This document shows positions 33,756-43,600 of a DNA stretch of 64,000 nt, in pieces; position 1 is the first letter of the stretch; each line of letters starts with the position of its first letter. The stretch spans positions 186,001-250,000 of the forward strand of contig NZ_JAEPWN010000006.1 of NCBI RefSeq assembly GCF_016654005.1, in the 5' to 3' direction. A program made the position numbers and the translations under genes. The notes under the pieces were generated by a model that was not told the origin of the DNA, ran no database searches, and saw only the letters and a list, made by a program, of their open reading frames with translations. This DNA is from Brevundimonas nasdae (GTDB lineage Bacteria > Pseudomonadota > Alphaproteobacteria > Caulobacterales > Caulobacteraceae).

Positions 33756-34001
33756 ATGTCCAGCTATTCCGTCGCCGAAGCCAAGAACAACCTGCCCAAG
33801 CTGCTGGATCGCATGTTGGCGGGCGAGGCCGTGACGATCACCCGGCGCGGCGTGCCTGTGGCGCGGCTGGAACCGGCGCAGGCGGTTAAGCCGACATCCG
33901 GCCCGATGGACATGGATTGGCTGAAGCGTGTGCGGATCAAGACGGAGGCTTCGGTGGACTCCGTAACCCTCTTGCGCCGCATGCGGGATGAAGAGATTTG
34001 A
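33756..34001 (+). CDS. Type II antitoxin, Phd/YefM family
   Basis: 81 residues from the ATG at 33756 (MSSYSVAEAKNNLPKLLDRM), the classic Phd/YefM N-terminus; ATGs at 33738 and 33750 in the same frame would add only a few residues. The N-terminal domain binds operator DNA as a dimer, and the C-terminal part (MDWLKRVRIKTEASVDSVTL) should wrap the toxin. The stop overlaps the TTG start of the PIN toxin (TTGA). The pair would repress its own promoter. Upstream is an unrelated oxidoreductase, so the module may be an insertion ahead of trpF. Confidence 0.85.
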   Translation: MSSYSVAEAKNNLPKLLDRMLAGEAVTITRRGVPVARLEPAQAVKPTSGPMDMDWLKRVRIKTEASVDSVTLLRRMRDEEI

Positions 34002-34411
34002 CTGTCTATCTGGACACCAGCGTCCTGATGTCTCTGTTCCAGAACGACAAGCATACGGAGCGGGCGTCGACCTGGATCGCGGACGTCGATGACTTTGTCA
34101 TGAGCAGTTGGACCGTGACTGAGTTTTCCTCCGCCCTGGCGGTGAGGACGCGGATGCGCAATCTGCACGACAAGGAACGTCGCGAGTTCGAACTGCAGTT
34201 GGACCAATGGTTGAGTGGCAGGGTCATTCTTTCGGTGATCGACAATGACATGGTGGAAGCGCGGCGGCTGGTCAGAAATGACGTGAGACTGCGCGCACCG
34301 GATGGGCTTCATCTCGCCCTGGCCGTGCGACATGGATGCCGTCTGGCGACGCTGGACGAGGCCATGGCGGCGGTTGCGCGTGACATCGGCCTGACGGTGA
34401 TCGTGCCATGA
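33998..34411 (+). CDS. Type II toxin, PIN-domain ribonuclease (VapC-like)
   Basis: 137 residues from a TTG at 33998 that overlaps the antitoxin stop. The PIN fold shows its acidic metal residues in VYLDTSVLMSLF, in SWTVTEFSSAL, and in LRAPDGLHLALAVRHG, with LATLDEAM near the end. VapC-like toxins cleave tRNA or rRNA and halt translation when the antitoxin is lost. Here a Phd-type rather than VapB-type antitoxin is paired with a PIN toxin, a common hybrid. The toxin stop codon overlaps the trpF start (ATGA), so translation of toxin and tryptophan genes is physically coupled. Confidence 0.88.
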   Translation: MTVYLDTSVLMSLFQNDKHTERASTWIADVDDFVMSSWTVTEFSSALAVRTRMRNLHDKERREFELQLDQWLSGRVILSVIDNDMVEARRLVRNDVRLRAPDGLHLALAVRHGCRLATLDEAMAAVARDIGLTVIVP

Positions 34412-35046
34412 CCCTGATCAAGATCTGCGGCTTGACGACGCCGGACACGCTGGACGCGGCCCTGGACGGCGGGGCGGATTTCGTGGGAGCGGTGGTGTTT
34501 CCCAAAAGCCCGCGCCACATCGCGCCCTCAGACGCCGCTGTGTTGTTTGAACGGGCGCGCGGGCGGGCGAAAATCGTGGCGGTCACGGTCAATCCGGATG
34601 ACGCCCTGCTGGACGAGATCGCGCAGACGCTGAAGCCGGACTTCATCCAGCTGCACGGATCGGAGACGGCTGCGCGGGCGGAGGACGTCCGGGCGCTGAC
34701 GGGGGCGGGGGTCATCAAGGCCCTGCCGATCCGGCACGGGGAGGATTTCGCGGCGGCGGACGAATGGGATTACCACGCCGACCATCTGATGTTCGACGCC
34801 AAGCCGCCGGAAGATTCAGCCCTGCCGGGCGGGGTGGGGCACAGTTTCGACTGGACTCTGCTGGCAGACCGGGTGTTTCGCCATCCCTGGTTCCTGGCTG
34901 GCGGTCTGAACCCGGACAATGTGGCCGAGGCGCTTCGGATAACAGGGGCGCCGATGGTGGACGTCTCCTCTGGCGTCGAAAGCGCGCCGGGTGTTAAGGA
35001 CGCGGGCCGGATCGCGGCCTTCATCGAGGCCGTGCGCCGGTCGTAA
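34408..35046 (+). CDS. trpF: Phosphoribosylanthranilate isomerase
   Basis: 212 residues, normal length. The N-terminal [15 protein letters not shown] has the catalytic cysteine, [14 protein letters not shown] follows, and the general-acid region and phosphate loop ([30 protein letters not shown]) are intact. It isomerises phosphoribosyl-anthranilate to CdRP, the third step of tryptophan synthesis. The ATG overlaps the stop of the PIN toxin gene (ATGA), and trpB begins 17 bases after the stop. The gene order trpF-trpB-trpA-accD-folC is conserved in alphaproteobacteria; the unusual feature is the toxin gene directly in front. Confidence 0.95.
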   Translation: MTLIKICGLTTPDTLDAALDGGADFVGAVVFPKSPRHIAPSDAAVLFERARGRAKIVAVTVNPDDALLDEIAQTLKPDFIQLHGSETAARAEDVRALTGAGVIKALPIRHGEDFAAADEWDYHADHLMFDAKPPEDSALPGGVGHSFDWTLLADRVFRHPWFLAGGLNPDNVAEALRITGAPMVDVSSGVESAPGVKDAGRIAAFIEAVRRS

Positions 35047-35063
35047 TTCCGACGCCGCCTTGC

Positions 35064-36293
35064 GTGAAAGCTGAACTCGTGACCGCAACCTTGCCCAACA
35101 CCTACGCCTGGCCTGATGCGCAGGGACGTTTCGGCCCCTATGGCGGGCAGTTCGTCGCCGAAACCCTGATGCCCCTGATCCATGAGTTGGACGCGGCCTA
35201 TGCGGCGGCCAAGGCGGACCCGAGCTTCCAGGCCGAACTGGACGGCTTCCTGACCCATTATGTCGGTCGCGAAAGCCCCCTCTATTTTGCCGAGCGCCTG
35301 ACCAAACATTTCGGCGGCGCCAACATCTGGCTGAAGCGCGAGGATCTGAATCACACGGGCGCGCACAAGATCAACAACTGCATGGGCCAGATCCTGCTGG
35401 CCCGCCGCATGGGCAAGACGCGGATCATCGCCGAGACGGGCGCAGGTCAGCATGGTGTGGCCTCGGCCACCGTCGCCGCACGCTTCGGCCTGCCCTGCAC
35501 CGTCTATATGGGGGCGGTGGACGTGGAGCGGCAGCAGCCGAACGTCTTCCGCATGCGTCTGTTGGGAACCGAGGTCTTCCCCGTCACGGCGGGCGCCGCG
35601 ACCCTGAAGGACGCCATGAACGAGGCGATGCGTGACTGGGTCACCAATGTCGCCGACACCTATTACATCATCGGCACGGCGGCGGGTCCGCACCCCTATC
35701 CGGCCATGGTGCGCGATTTCCAGTCGGTGATCGGCAAGGAGATCAAGGTCCAGTCGCGCGCCCAGATGGGCAAGCTGCCGGAAGCCGTGGTCGCCTGCAT
35801 CGGCGGCGGCTCGAACGCCATCGGCGCCTTCCACCCCTTCATCGAGGATGAGGGCGTGCGCCTGATCGGGGTCGAGGCGGCGGGCTATGGTCTGGACACG
35901 CCCGATCACGCGGCCTCGCTGAAGGGCGGGCGCCCCGGCGTGCTGCACGGCAACCGCACCTATTTGCTCCAGGACGACGACGGCAACATCGTCGAAGGCC
36001 ATTCGATCTCGGCGGGTCTGGACTATCCGGGCATCGGACCGGAACACGCCTGGCTGCATGACATTGGCCGCGCCGAATACCGTTCGGCGACGGACGCAGA
36101 GGCGCTGGAGGCGTTCCAGCTATGCTCGAAACTGGAAGGCATCATTCCGGCGCTTGAGCCTTCGCACGCCTTGGCGCGCACCGGCGAAGTGGCGCGTGAA
36201 GTCGGCAAAGGCGGTGATGTCGTGCTGCTGATGTCGGGACGCGGCGACAAGGACATCTTCCAGGTCGCCAAACATCTGGGAGTGGAACTGTGA
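35064..36293 (+). CDS. trpB: Tryptophan synthase beta subunit
   Basis: 409 residues starting with GTG at 35064 (alternative GTG five codons on). The PLP lysine is in [19 protein letters not shown], with [16 protein letters not shown] at the front and GGGSNAIG for phosphate binding. It condenses indole and serine to tryptophan as part of the alpha2beta2 complex, with indole channelled from TrpA. The stop overlaps a small secreted-protein gene (GTGA), which is wedged between trpB and trpA. Coupled translation should still give similar amounts of both subunits. Confidence 0.96.
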   Translation: MKAELVTATLPNTYAWPDAQGRFGPYGGQFVAETLMPLIHELDAAYAAAKADPSFQAELDGFLTHYVGRESPLYFAERLTKHFGGANIWLKREDLNHTGAHKINNCMGQILLARRMGKTRIIAETGAGQHGVASATVAARFGLPCTVYMGAVDVERQQPNVFRMRLLGTEVFPVTAGAATLKDAMNEAMRDWVTNVADTYYIIGTAAGPHPYPAMVRDFQSVIGKEIKVQSRAQMGKLPEAVVACIGGGSNAIGAFHPFIEDEGVRLIGVEAAGYGLDTPDHAASLKGGRPGVLHGNRTYLLQDDDGNIVEGHSISAGLDYPGIGPEHAWLHDIGRAEYRSATDAEALEAFQLCSKLEGIIPALEPSHALARTGEVAREVGKGGDVVLLMSGRGDKDIFQVAKHLGVEL

Positions 36294-36754
36294 TCCGTAA
36301 CCTGCTGGCGGCGACCGCCGTCCTGATGATTGCGACCGCCGCACAGGCGCAGGAACCTGCGCGCGGCGGCCCGGCGACGGATGTGCCCCTTCTGCCCGGT
36401 GCGCAGCTGGCGGCCGATTGCGGCAATCTGCTGAGCCTCAGCGGCAGCGCCTTCTGCGTGACCGCGCCGCTGGGCGAGATCGGCACCCTGGCCGACGCCT
36501 ATATCGCCGACCTCGAAACCCGCCAGTGGCTGGCGGCGGGCGGCGATGACAATCGCGTGGTCTTCGTCAAGCGTCGCGACGGCGGCGGCTGCGACGGACT
36601 GCAGATGCAGGCCTTCTATGACACCTCCAAGGCCGATGTGACGGCGACCGATCCCGGCTATCTGGCCTTCGCCACCATTCCCGGCGACATCTGCGCGGCC
36701 CAGCCCGCGTCGCCCGCCGCCCCACCTGCCGCAGCAGGGACCGTTCCTCAATGA
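36290..36754 (+). CDS. Small secreted protein inside the trp operon, unknown
   Basis: 154 residues. A Sec signal peptide ([20 protein letters not shown]) and a GTG start overlapping the trpB stop are clear. The mature part has four cysteines (AADCGN, AFCVTA, GGCDGL, GDICAA), probably two disulfides, and a Pro/Ala-rich tail. I do not recognise a fold. Its stop overlaps the trpA start (ATGA), so it is translationally coupled on both sides and is likely made whenever tryptophan synthase is made. A periplasmic protein in a cytoplasmic biosynthetic operon is unexpected. No function is proposed. Confidence 0.75.
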   Translation: MIRNLLAATAVLMIATAAQAQEPARGGPATDVPLLPGAQLAADCGNLLSLSGSAFCVTAPLGEIGTLADAYIADLETRQWLAAGGDDNRVVFVKRRDGGGCDGLQMQAFYDTSKADVTATDPGYLAFATIPGDICAAQPASPAAPPAAAGTVPQ

Positions 36755-37590
36755 CCACCGCCCGCATCGACGCACGTTTCAAGGCGCTGAAGGCCCAGGG
36801 CCGCGCCGCCTTTGTTCCCTATGTGATGGGGGGCGATCCCTCGCGCGAGGAGGCTTTGGCCATCCTGAAGGGCCTGCCCGCCGCGGGCGCCGACATCATC
36901 GAACTGGGCTTCCCCTTCAGCGATCCGATGGCCGAGGGGCCGCCGATCCAGAAGGCGGCGATCCGGGGTCTGGCCGCCGGTTTCGGCCTGCGTTCCACCA
37001 TGGATCTGGCGCGTGAGTTTCGTAAGCAAGACGATGCCACCCCGATCATCCTGATGGGTTATCTGAACCCGATCGAGAGCCTGGGCTATGACGCCTTCGC
37101 CGACTATGCGGCGGCGTCGGGGGTCGACGGCCTGATCGTGGTCGACTGCCCGCCGGAAGAGGCCGCGCCTTTGGTCGAGGCGCTGGACAAGGTGTCGATC
37201 TCGCTGATCCGTCTGGCCACGCCGACGTCCGATGACGCGCGTCTGAAGATCGTGGTCCAGGGCACCTCGGGCTTTGTCTATTATGTCGCCGTCGCGGGCG
37301 TGACCGGGGTCAAGGAAGCCGACGCCGACGTCGTGGCGCCCGCTGTTGCGCGGGTGCGGGCGGCCTCGGGCCTTCCGGTCGCCGTGGGTTTCGGCATCAA
37401 GACGCCGGAACGGGCCGCCGCTATCGCCCGTGTGGCGGACGCCGTGGTCGTCGGTTCGGCCCTGGTCGAGGAAGTCGCCGCCGCCGTCGCCGCGAACGAA
37501 CCCGCCGCCCCGCGCGTTCTGGCCAAGGTGAAGCTGCTGAGCGACGCTGTTCGATCGGTTGCTAGTGCTTCCGTGACGGAAACCGTTTAA
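36751..37590 (+). CDS. trpA: Tryptophan synthase alpha subunit
   Basis: 279 residues. The catalytic glutamate sits in IIELGFPFSDPMAEGP (E49-equivalent), the second acid in GLIVVDCPPEE, and the phosphate loops are VGFGIKTPE and VVGSALVEE. It cleaves indole-glycerol phosphate to indole and glyceraldehyde 3-phosphate. The start overlaps the preceding secreted-protein gene (ATGA). accD follows after a 10-base gap, so tryptophan, fatty-acid and folate genes share one transcript here. Confidence 0.96.
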   Translation: MTTARIDARFKALKAQGRAAFVPYVMGGDPSREEALAILKGLPAAGADIIELGFPFSDPMAEGPPIQKAAIRGLAAGFGLRSTMDLAREFRKQDDATPIILMGYLNPIESLGYDAFADYAAASGVDGLIVVDCPPEEAAPLVEALDKVSISLIRLATPTSDDARLKIVVQGTSGFVYYVAVAGVTGVKEADADVVAPAVARVRAASGLPVAVGFGIKTPERAAAIARVADAVVVGSALVEEVAAAVAANEPAAPRVLAKVKLLSDAVRSVASASVTETV

Positions 37591-37600
37591 GAGCGCCCCC

Positions 37601-38491
37601 ATGGTCGACAAGAACAAGCCGCAGGAAAAGCGCGGCGGATGGCTGAGCCGCTTTGCGCCCGGCGTCCGCAAGATCGTCTCTCGCCGGGACACGCCGGACA
37701 ATCTCTGGGTCAAGGATCCCGACACCGGCGAGATGCTGTATCGCTCGGATCTGGAGACCTCGCTGTGGGTCACGCCGTCGGGCCGTCATATGCGCATTGA
37801 TGCGCCGACACGCCTGCGCGCCACCTTCGATGGGGCCAAGTATGAAGCCATCGAAACCCCGGACGTGCCGGAAGACCCGCTCAAATTCTCGGACGGCAAA
37901 TCCTACAAGGACCGTCTGAGCGCCGCGCGCAAGGCGGCGGGCCGCAAGGACACCATGGCCATCGGCTATGGCTCCGTCGGCGGTCAGGACGCGGTCGTGA
38001 TCGTGCAGGACTTCACCTTCATGGGCGGGTCGCTGGGCATGGCGGCGGGCGAGGCCTTCATCAAGGCGGCGCGCGAGGCTGTGGCCCGCAAGGTTCCGCT
38101 GATCTGCTTCACCGCCGCAGGCGGCGCGCGGATGCAGGAAGGCGCCCTGTCACTGATGCAAATGGCGCGCACCACCCTGGCCATCGAGGAAATCAAGGAA
38201 GCGCAACTGCCTTACGCCGTGGTCCTGACGGACCCGACGACAGGCGGGGTGACGGCCTCCTACGCCATGCTGGGCGATGTGCATCTGGCCGAGCCGGGCG
38301 CCCTGATCGGGTTCGCCGGCCCGCGCGTGATCGAGGCCACCATCCGCGAGAAACTGCCGCCGGGCTTCCAGCGCGCCGAATATCTGCAGGAAAAGGGCAT
38401 GGTCGACCGCGTGGTCGTCCGCGCCGACCTGCCGCGCGTGCTGGGTGAAATCCTGTCGATGCTGATGGGCGGAACCCGTCAGGCGGCCTGA
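37601..38491 (+). CDS. accD: Acetyl-CoA carboxylase carboxyltransferase beta subunit
   Basis: 296 residues. The carboxyltransferase core (FMGGSLGMAAGEAF, FTAAGGARMQEGALSLMQM, TDPTTGGVTASYAMLGDV, GFAGPRVIEATIREKLP) is complete. The N-terminal region that in E. coli AccD binds zinc through four cysteines (here LWVKDPDTGEMLYRSDLE) contains no cysteine at all; the first cysteine is in the catalytic core. This loss is common in alphaproteobacteria but is total here. With AccA it transfers the carboxyl group from biotin to acetyl-CoA to form malonyl-CoA for fatty-acid synthesis. folC follows after five bases. Confidence 0.96.
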   Translation: MVDKNKPQEKRGGWLSRFAPGVRKIVSRRDTPDNLWVKDPDTGEMLYRSDLETSLWVTPSGRHMRIDAPTRLRATFDGAKYEAIETPDVPEDPLKFSDGKSYKDRLSAARKAAGRKDTMAIGYGSVGGQDAVVIVQDFTFMGGSLGMAAGEAFIKAAREAVARKVPLICFTAAGGARMQEGALSLMQMARTTLAIEEIKEAQLPYAVVLTDPTTGGVTASYAMLGDVHLAEPGALIGFAGPRVIEATIREKLPPGFQRAEYLQEKGMVDRVVVRADLPRVLGEILSMLMGGTRQAA

Positions 38492-38496
38492 CCGCC

Positions 38497-39783
38497 GTGG
38501 ACCCGATCTCCGAACGCCTCCGGGCGCGGCATCCGCAACGGATCGACCTGTCGCTGGATCGGATGAAGGCCCTGTGCGCGGCGCTGGGTGATCCCCAGCA
38601 CCGCCTGCCGCCTGTGATCCATGTGGCGGGAACCAATGGCAAGGGCTCGACCGTATCCATGATCCGCGCCATCGCCGAGGCGGCGGGGCTGAAGGTTCAC
38701 GCCTACACCTCGCCCCACCTGGTGCGGTTCAACGAACGTATCCGCCTGGCCGGAAAACTGATCGAGGACGGTCAGCTGAACGCCATCCTTGACCGGATCG
38801 AGGCCGCCACTTCCGATTCTGGGGGCGAAGCCACCGTGTTCGAAAGCACGACCGCCGCCGCCTTCGTCGCCATGTCCAAAACCCCCGCCGACCTGGCCAT
38901 CATCGAGGTGGGGCTGGGCGGGGTTCTGGACGCGACCAATGTGATCGAACGCCCGCTGCTGAGCGTCATCACGCCGGTCGATTATGACCATGCCGAGTTC
39001 CTGGGAACCGATCTGGCGGGCATCGCCGCCGAAAAGGCCGGGGTGTTGAAACCGGGCGCGCCGGGCGTGATCGCGCGCCAGCAGGAGGTCGCCATGGCCG
39101 CCATCGAACGTGCAGCCCAGGCGGTCCATGCGCCGCTGACGGTTATGGGCGTGGACTTCGACGCCTGGGCGGAACGCGGCGGGCTGGCGTTTCAGGATCA
39201 GCAACGGTTCCTGGACCTGCCCGCGCCGGGTCTGGCGGGCGCGCACCAGATCGACAATGCGGGCGTGGCCATCGCAGCAGCGCTGGAGCTGGACTTGCCG
39301 GAAACGGCCATCGCCGAAGGTCTGATGTCCGTGCGCTGGCCTGCGCGTCTGCAACGGATTTCGGCCGGCCCCTATGGCGACGCGGCCAAGGCGATGGACG
39401 CCGAACTTTGGCTGGACGGGGGGCATAATCCCCATGCGGCGAAGGCGCTGGCGGCGTTTCTGGCCGACCGGCAGGCGCGCGCGCCGCGCCCTCTGGCCCT
39501 GATCTGCGGGATGTTGGCGAACAAGGACGCGGGCGGTTTCTTCGCCGCGTTGAAGGACAGCCACGCCACCGTCTTCACTGTCGGCTTCGACGGAACAGCG
39601 GCGGACCCGGCGGCGCTGGCCGCCGTGGCGCGCGGACACGGTCTGGCCGCCACGCCTGCCGGATCGGTCGATGAGGCGTTGAAACTGGCCCTGCGTCTGG
39701 GCGCAGGCCGGGTCGCCATCTGCGGCTCGCTGTATCTGGCGGGCGAGGTGCTGGGCGCCAGCCGCGAAACCTGGCCCGACTAG
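38497..39783 (+). CDS. folC: Bifunctional folylpolyglutamate/dihydrofolate synthase
   Basis: 428 residues beginning with GTG at 38497. The ATP P-loop is HVAGTNGKGSTVSM, followed by the Mur-ligase-like domain (TSPHLVRFNERIR, VEVGLGGVLDATN) and the C-terminal domain with WLDGGHNPHAAKALAAFL. It adds glutamate to dihydropteroate and to folates in the cytoplasm. Its place after accD is conserved across many Gram-negatives. It ends the trp-acc-fol plus-strand operon. A large family C palindrome starts within ten bases of the stop. Confidence 0.94.
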   Translation: MDPISERLRARHPQRIDLSLDRMKALCAALGDPQHRLPPVIHVAGTNGKGSTVSMIRAIAEAAGLKVHAYTSPHLVRFNERIRLAGKLIEDGQLNAILDRIEAATSDSGGEATVFESTTAAAFVAMSKTPADLAIIEVGLGGVLDATNVIERPLLSVITPVDYDHAEFLGTDLAGIAAEKAGVLKPGAPGVIARQQEVAMAAIERAAQAVHAPLTVMGVDFDAWAERGGLAFQDQQRFLDLPAPGLAGAHQIDNAGVAIAAALELDLPETAIAEGLMSVRWPARLQRISAGPYGDAAKAMDAELWLDGGHNPHAAKALAAFLADRQARAPRPLALICGMLANKDAGGFFAALKDSHATVFTVGFDGTAADPAALAAVARGHGLAATPAGSVDEALKLALRLGAGRVAICGSLYLAGEVLGASRETWPD

Positions 39784-39789
39784 GATAGA

Positions 39790-39957
39790 GCTGCGCTTTC
39801 CCTTCCCCGCGGGGGAGGGTGGTTGAGCGAAGCGAAACCGGGTGGGGGCGGCAGTGCTAATCCCACAGACCTTGTTCGTATCAGAGACAAGTGCGGCCTT
39901 GCCGGGCCGCCCCCACCCCGTCGCTTGCGCGACGACCCTCCCCGGAACGGGGAGGGA
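39790..39957. repeat. Intergenic palindromic element, family C
   Basis: A long imperfect inverted repeat. The left arm carries GGGGGAGGGTGG, then GAGCGAAGCGAAACC and GGGTGGGGGCGGC (to 39852). The right arm (39906-39957) carries GCCGCCCCCACCC, GTCGCTTGCGCGAC and CCCTCCCC. The 53-base middle is unrelated. This pattern is a familiar intergenic repeat type of Caulobacterales. It sits between the convergent folC and the 63-residue protein gene. Confidence 0.8.
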
Positions 39958-39968
39958 GAGAACTGGTG

Positions 39969-40160
39969 TTACTTGCTCATCCACGGACGGGATTTGCCCG
40001 CCGCGATCCGCGCGTTCTGTTCACGCTGGAAGCGGCCGCCGCGCGGCGCCTTGGGGCGGGCGTCCAGCTTGGCGTTCTTCAGGCGCAGCGCCTTCTGGAC
40101 CGGGGTTTCGCCCGGAATGTCGTCGGTTGTCGCCGGGTCGGTGATGTGTTCGTCGCTCAT
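39969..40160 (-). CDS. Small conserved hypothetical protein
   Basis: 63 residues with an ATG start at 40160. It is highly charged: an acidic start (MSDEHITDPATTDDIPGE) is followed by a basic second half (LRLKNAKLDARPKAPRGGRF ... AAGKSRPWM). There is no transmembrane helix, cysteine or known motif. A very similar small protein stands next to trxA in related Caulobacterales as far as I recall, so it is probably a real gene. The basic tail could bind nucleic acid or ribosomes, but this is speculation. It lies 72 bases downstream of trxA, beyond trxA's terminator. Confidence 0.65.
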   Translation of the reverse strand: MSDEHITDPATTDDIPGETPVQKALRLKNAKLDARPKAPRGGRFQREQNARIAAGKSRPWMSK

Positions 40161-40177
40161 GGCGGCACCCTATCATG

Positions 40178-40207
40178 AAAACGCCCGCCGGTCGGAACCG
40201 GCGGGCG
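40178..40207 (-). terminator. Intrinsic terminator of trxA
   Basis: A perfect 10-bp stem (CGCCCGCCGG with CCGGCGGGCG) has a six-base loop and is followed, on the minus strand, by TTTT. Confidence 0.8.
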
Positions 40208-40232
40208 CTGGATCTTCAGTGTCGGCGAAGGA

Positions 40233-40568
40233 TCAGGCGTCGGCCTTGACGCCGGCCTCGGCCAGCCATTCGACGATCTTGCCCTTGGGCATGGCGCCGA
40301 CCTTCATCGAGGTCATCTGGCCGTCCTTGAACAGCATCAGGGTCGGGATGCCCTTCACACCCAGCTTGGACGGGATCAGGGGGCTGTCGTCGATGTTCAC
40401 CTTGGCCACGGTGACTTGGCCGCCCAGTTCGTCGGCGATCTGTTCCAGAGCGGGGCCGATCTGCTTGCAGGGGCCGCACCACTCGGCCCAGAAATCGACC
40501 AACACAGGGGTGGAGGACTTCAGGACGTCGGCGTCGAAGCTTTCGTCGGTGACTTTTACCGTCGCCAT
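40233..40568 (-). CDS. trxA: Thioredoxin
   Basis: 111 residues from the ATG at 40568, with CAAGGAG upstream. The redox-active motif is WAEWCGPCKQIGP. The cis-proline loop is KGIPTLMLFKDG, and the fold ends with the usual C-terminal helix. It reduces protein disulfides in the cytoplasm using electrons from thioredoxin reductase. It lies 118 bases downstream of addA on the same strand and has its own terminator, so it is probably expressed both on its own and as the tail of the addAB transcript. Confidence 0.96.
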   Translation of the reverse strand: MATVKVTDESFDADVLKSSTPVLVDFWAEWCGPCKQIGPALEQIADELGGQVTVAKVNIDDSPLIPSKLGVKGIPTLMLFKDGQMTSMKVGAMPKGKIVEWLAEAGVKADA

Positions 40569-40686
40569 AAATGGCTCCTTGGGGCGCCAGCACTCGGCCC
40601 GCAGGGCCTCGCTGCTTGAGCGCGAATAGAGGTTGTCCGGATGCGTCCGGGTTCGGCCACAGATGTGGGAGCGAATCGCGGCCAAT

Positions 40687-43600
40687 TCAACTGGTCGAAA
40701 GCGCCGCCTCCAGCATCGCCTGCGGAATCGGCATCAGCTTCGGCCCGTCGGTCCAGACCAGCGCGGCCTCGACCGGGCGGTCAGGATACAGGCGTTTCAG
40801 CACCGCCACATAGACCGCCGCCTGCAGCACATAGGCCGCATCGACCGCCTCTATGGCGTCGGGGGCGGGGCGGTTGGTCTTGTAGTCGACGACCAGAACC
40901 CGTTCCGGCGTCACCACCAGCCGGTCGATGCGGCCGTTGATCGACACGCCGGACGGCAGGCCGGGCGCGGAGCCCGTCAGGGCGACCTCGGCGCGCGAGC
41001 CGGGGCCGAACACCGGGGCGAAGCGGGCGTCGTCCAGCACCGAGAAGGCAGCGGCGATCATCTCGGCGCGCTGTGCGTCGTCCAGATCGGTCTCACGCGA
41101 CAACAGGCGCACGGCGGCGTCGGCCCGGTCGGCGGGGGCGATGTCCGGCAGCCGTTCCAGCAGACGGTGGATCAGGTCGCCGCGCCGGAACCGGCCCAGA
41201 TCCGCGCCGCCCGAACTGCTCTTGGCCAGGGGCGAGGGGGCGGGGATGCGGATGGAGCCCTCCATCCGCGACGGCGCGGCGAAGCGGGCGGCGGCGTCTG
41301 CGGGCGGCGGCGTGGTCGCCCAGGCCGGAATGGCGGTTGCGGCGGCCGTCGACAGCGCCGTGCGAGGCGTGGTTTCCGGATCGGCCCCGAACCTCAGCCG
41401 CCCGCCGTCCAGCAACTGAACCGCGTCAGGCCGGTCCTGCGCCAGCCGCTCGAAGGTTCCGGCGATCACGTCCCACCAGCTGCCTTCCTCATAGCCTGTC
41501 TCTTTCGGACGGCTCATCTTCCTGCCCATGACAATCAGGCGATCGCGGGCGCGGGTCAGGGCCACATAGAGCAGGCGCAGGGATTCCGCGTCGGTGCGGT
41601 CCACCCGCGCCTGCCGCACCTCGGCGGATACGGTGCTGTCGGACTTGGCGCTGGACGGACACATCAGCCAGGCCTCCGAACCATCGGCCAGGGTCGCGGG
41701 CATCAGGGTCGGTCCCTGAGGCTTCGCCTTGCCAGTGGTGTCGGGAAGGATGACGATGGGCGCCTCCAGCCCCTTGGAGCCGTGTACGGTCATGACGCGG
41801 ACCTCGTCGCGCGCGCCCTCCATCTCGCGCTTCACCTCGACGTCGGCCTGCTCCAGCAGATTGAGGCAGGTCTCCAGATCGCGTCCGCCGCGTTCCTCGG
41901 CCGCCAGAACCTGGGCCAGGGTTTCGTCGATGGCCTCTTCGGCCTCGCGGCCCAGCCGGTCCAGAATCCGCGCTCTGCCCGACCGGCCATCCGGTCCGAC
42001 CCGGTTCAGGGCGGCGGAGAAGAAGGCGAAGGGATCGCGGTCGCGCGCCTCGATCAGCGTCGCCATCAGATCGCGCGCGGCGGCCCAGGCGGGATGCTCG
42101 TGGGCGCGGCGCTGCAGTTCCCGCCACAGGCTGCGCCCCTCGCGGCCCACCTTGTCCGCCAACGGATAAAGGGCGTCGGCAGGGCCGAAGTCCGCCACGT
42201 CGCAGAAGGGGCTGCGCAGGATTTCGGCCAATGACAGGTCGTCGTCGGGGAACAGGGCGAACCGCGCCAGCGCGATCAGATCATCAAAGACGATATGGTT
42301 CGACAGCTTCAGCCGGTCAGCGCCTGCGACCGGCACGCCCTCGGTCTTCAGCGCGCGGATGATTTCTTCGAACGTCGCATCGCGGCGGCGCACCAGCACC
42401 AGGAAGTCGCCATACCGGACCGGGCGCAGCACGCCGCGCTGTTTCGGGTCATAGATGGCGGCGCCCGCCTCGACCTGCTGTCTGATCTCGCGCGCCAGCG
42501 ACTGGGCCAGCTGTTTGCGGGCGCTGCGGCTGTCTTCCTTGTCGACCGGGGCGTTCCAGGCTTCGCGCTCGGGCGTCGCCGGGTCTTCGAACAGGGGCCA
42601 CAGATCGACCGCCCCATACTGTTGCAGACGGGCGGGGCGGTGGATGGCGATTTCGCCGGTCTCGCCCACCAGGGCGCGGGTGCGGCCGGGGCTGTCGAAG
42701 GCGGCGTCCACGAATTGCAGCACCTCCTCCGTCGAGCGGAAAGAAGTGTCCAGCGGCACTTCGCGGAAGTCGGCGCCCGCCGCCCGCACCAGATCATCAT
42801 AGACGCGGGCTTCCTGACGCAGCCGCTCCGGTTTGGCGCCCTGGAAGGAATAGATCGACTGTTTCTCATCGCCCACGGCGAAGACGGTGCGGGGGATGGC
42901 CGCGTCCTTCCGCTCGGCGCCTGACCCTGCGAAGAAGGGTTCCGTCAGCGCCCGGACGATGTCCCACTGATCGGGCGCCGTGTCCTGGGCCTCGTCGATC
43001 AGGACATGCTCGATCCCCCCGTCCAGCTTGTACAGAACCCAGGCGGCTGTGGCCCGCTTGGTCAGCAGTTCGACCGTGCGTCCGACCAGATCGGTGAAGT
43101 CCAGCGCGCCGTCCGCCCGTTTGGCGGCCTCGTAAAGGGCGGCGTGGACGCGGGCCAGGGTCAGCACCTTCTCCGTCTCGTCCGCCACGCGCGCGGCGCG
43201 CACCCGGTCCAGCGTCGAGACGTATTTCAGCGACACATCCGCCAAATAGGAGGCCGCGCCGGGCGGGGCCTTGGACGTGCCGAACTTGTCGCGCGCCACG
43301 CCCTTGGAATCGATGAAGATGGGCGTCATCGCGGCCAGGGTCGTGGCGGGCGGAACGGCCTCGCGCATCTGGCCCGCCAGTTTCTTGTCATTGGCGCCGC
43401 CCGTGGCGAACCCTTCGGCGGCGGCCAGCCAGTCGGCGGGGTTCAGCCAGTCCATGAACCCGGCCTCGATCTGGGCGGGGGTTTCGTCGCGCGTGACGCC
43501 GACCAGTTCATGCGGACCGGGCGCGGTCCCGGCGTCGATGCGCGCCAGATAGTCCAGCAGCGGCTCGCGTTTCGCCTCGATCGCGTCCAACAGCGAATGA

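Noticed and set aside
40633..42234. Long plus-strand frame inside addA
   Set aside because: Arg/Gly/Gln-rich low-complexity translation with no motif, antisense to conserved AddA sequence; a typical high-GC shadow.
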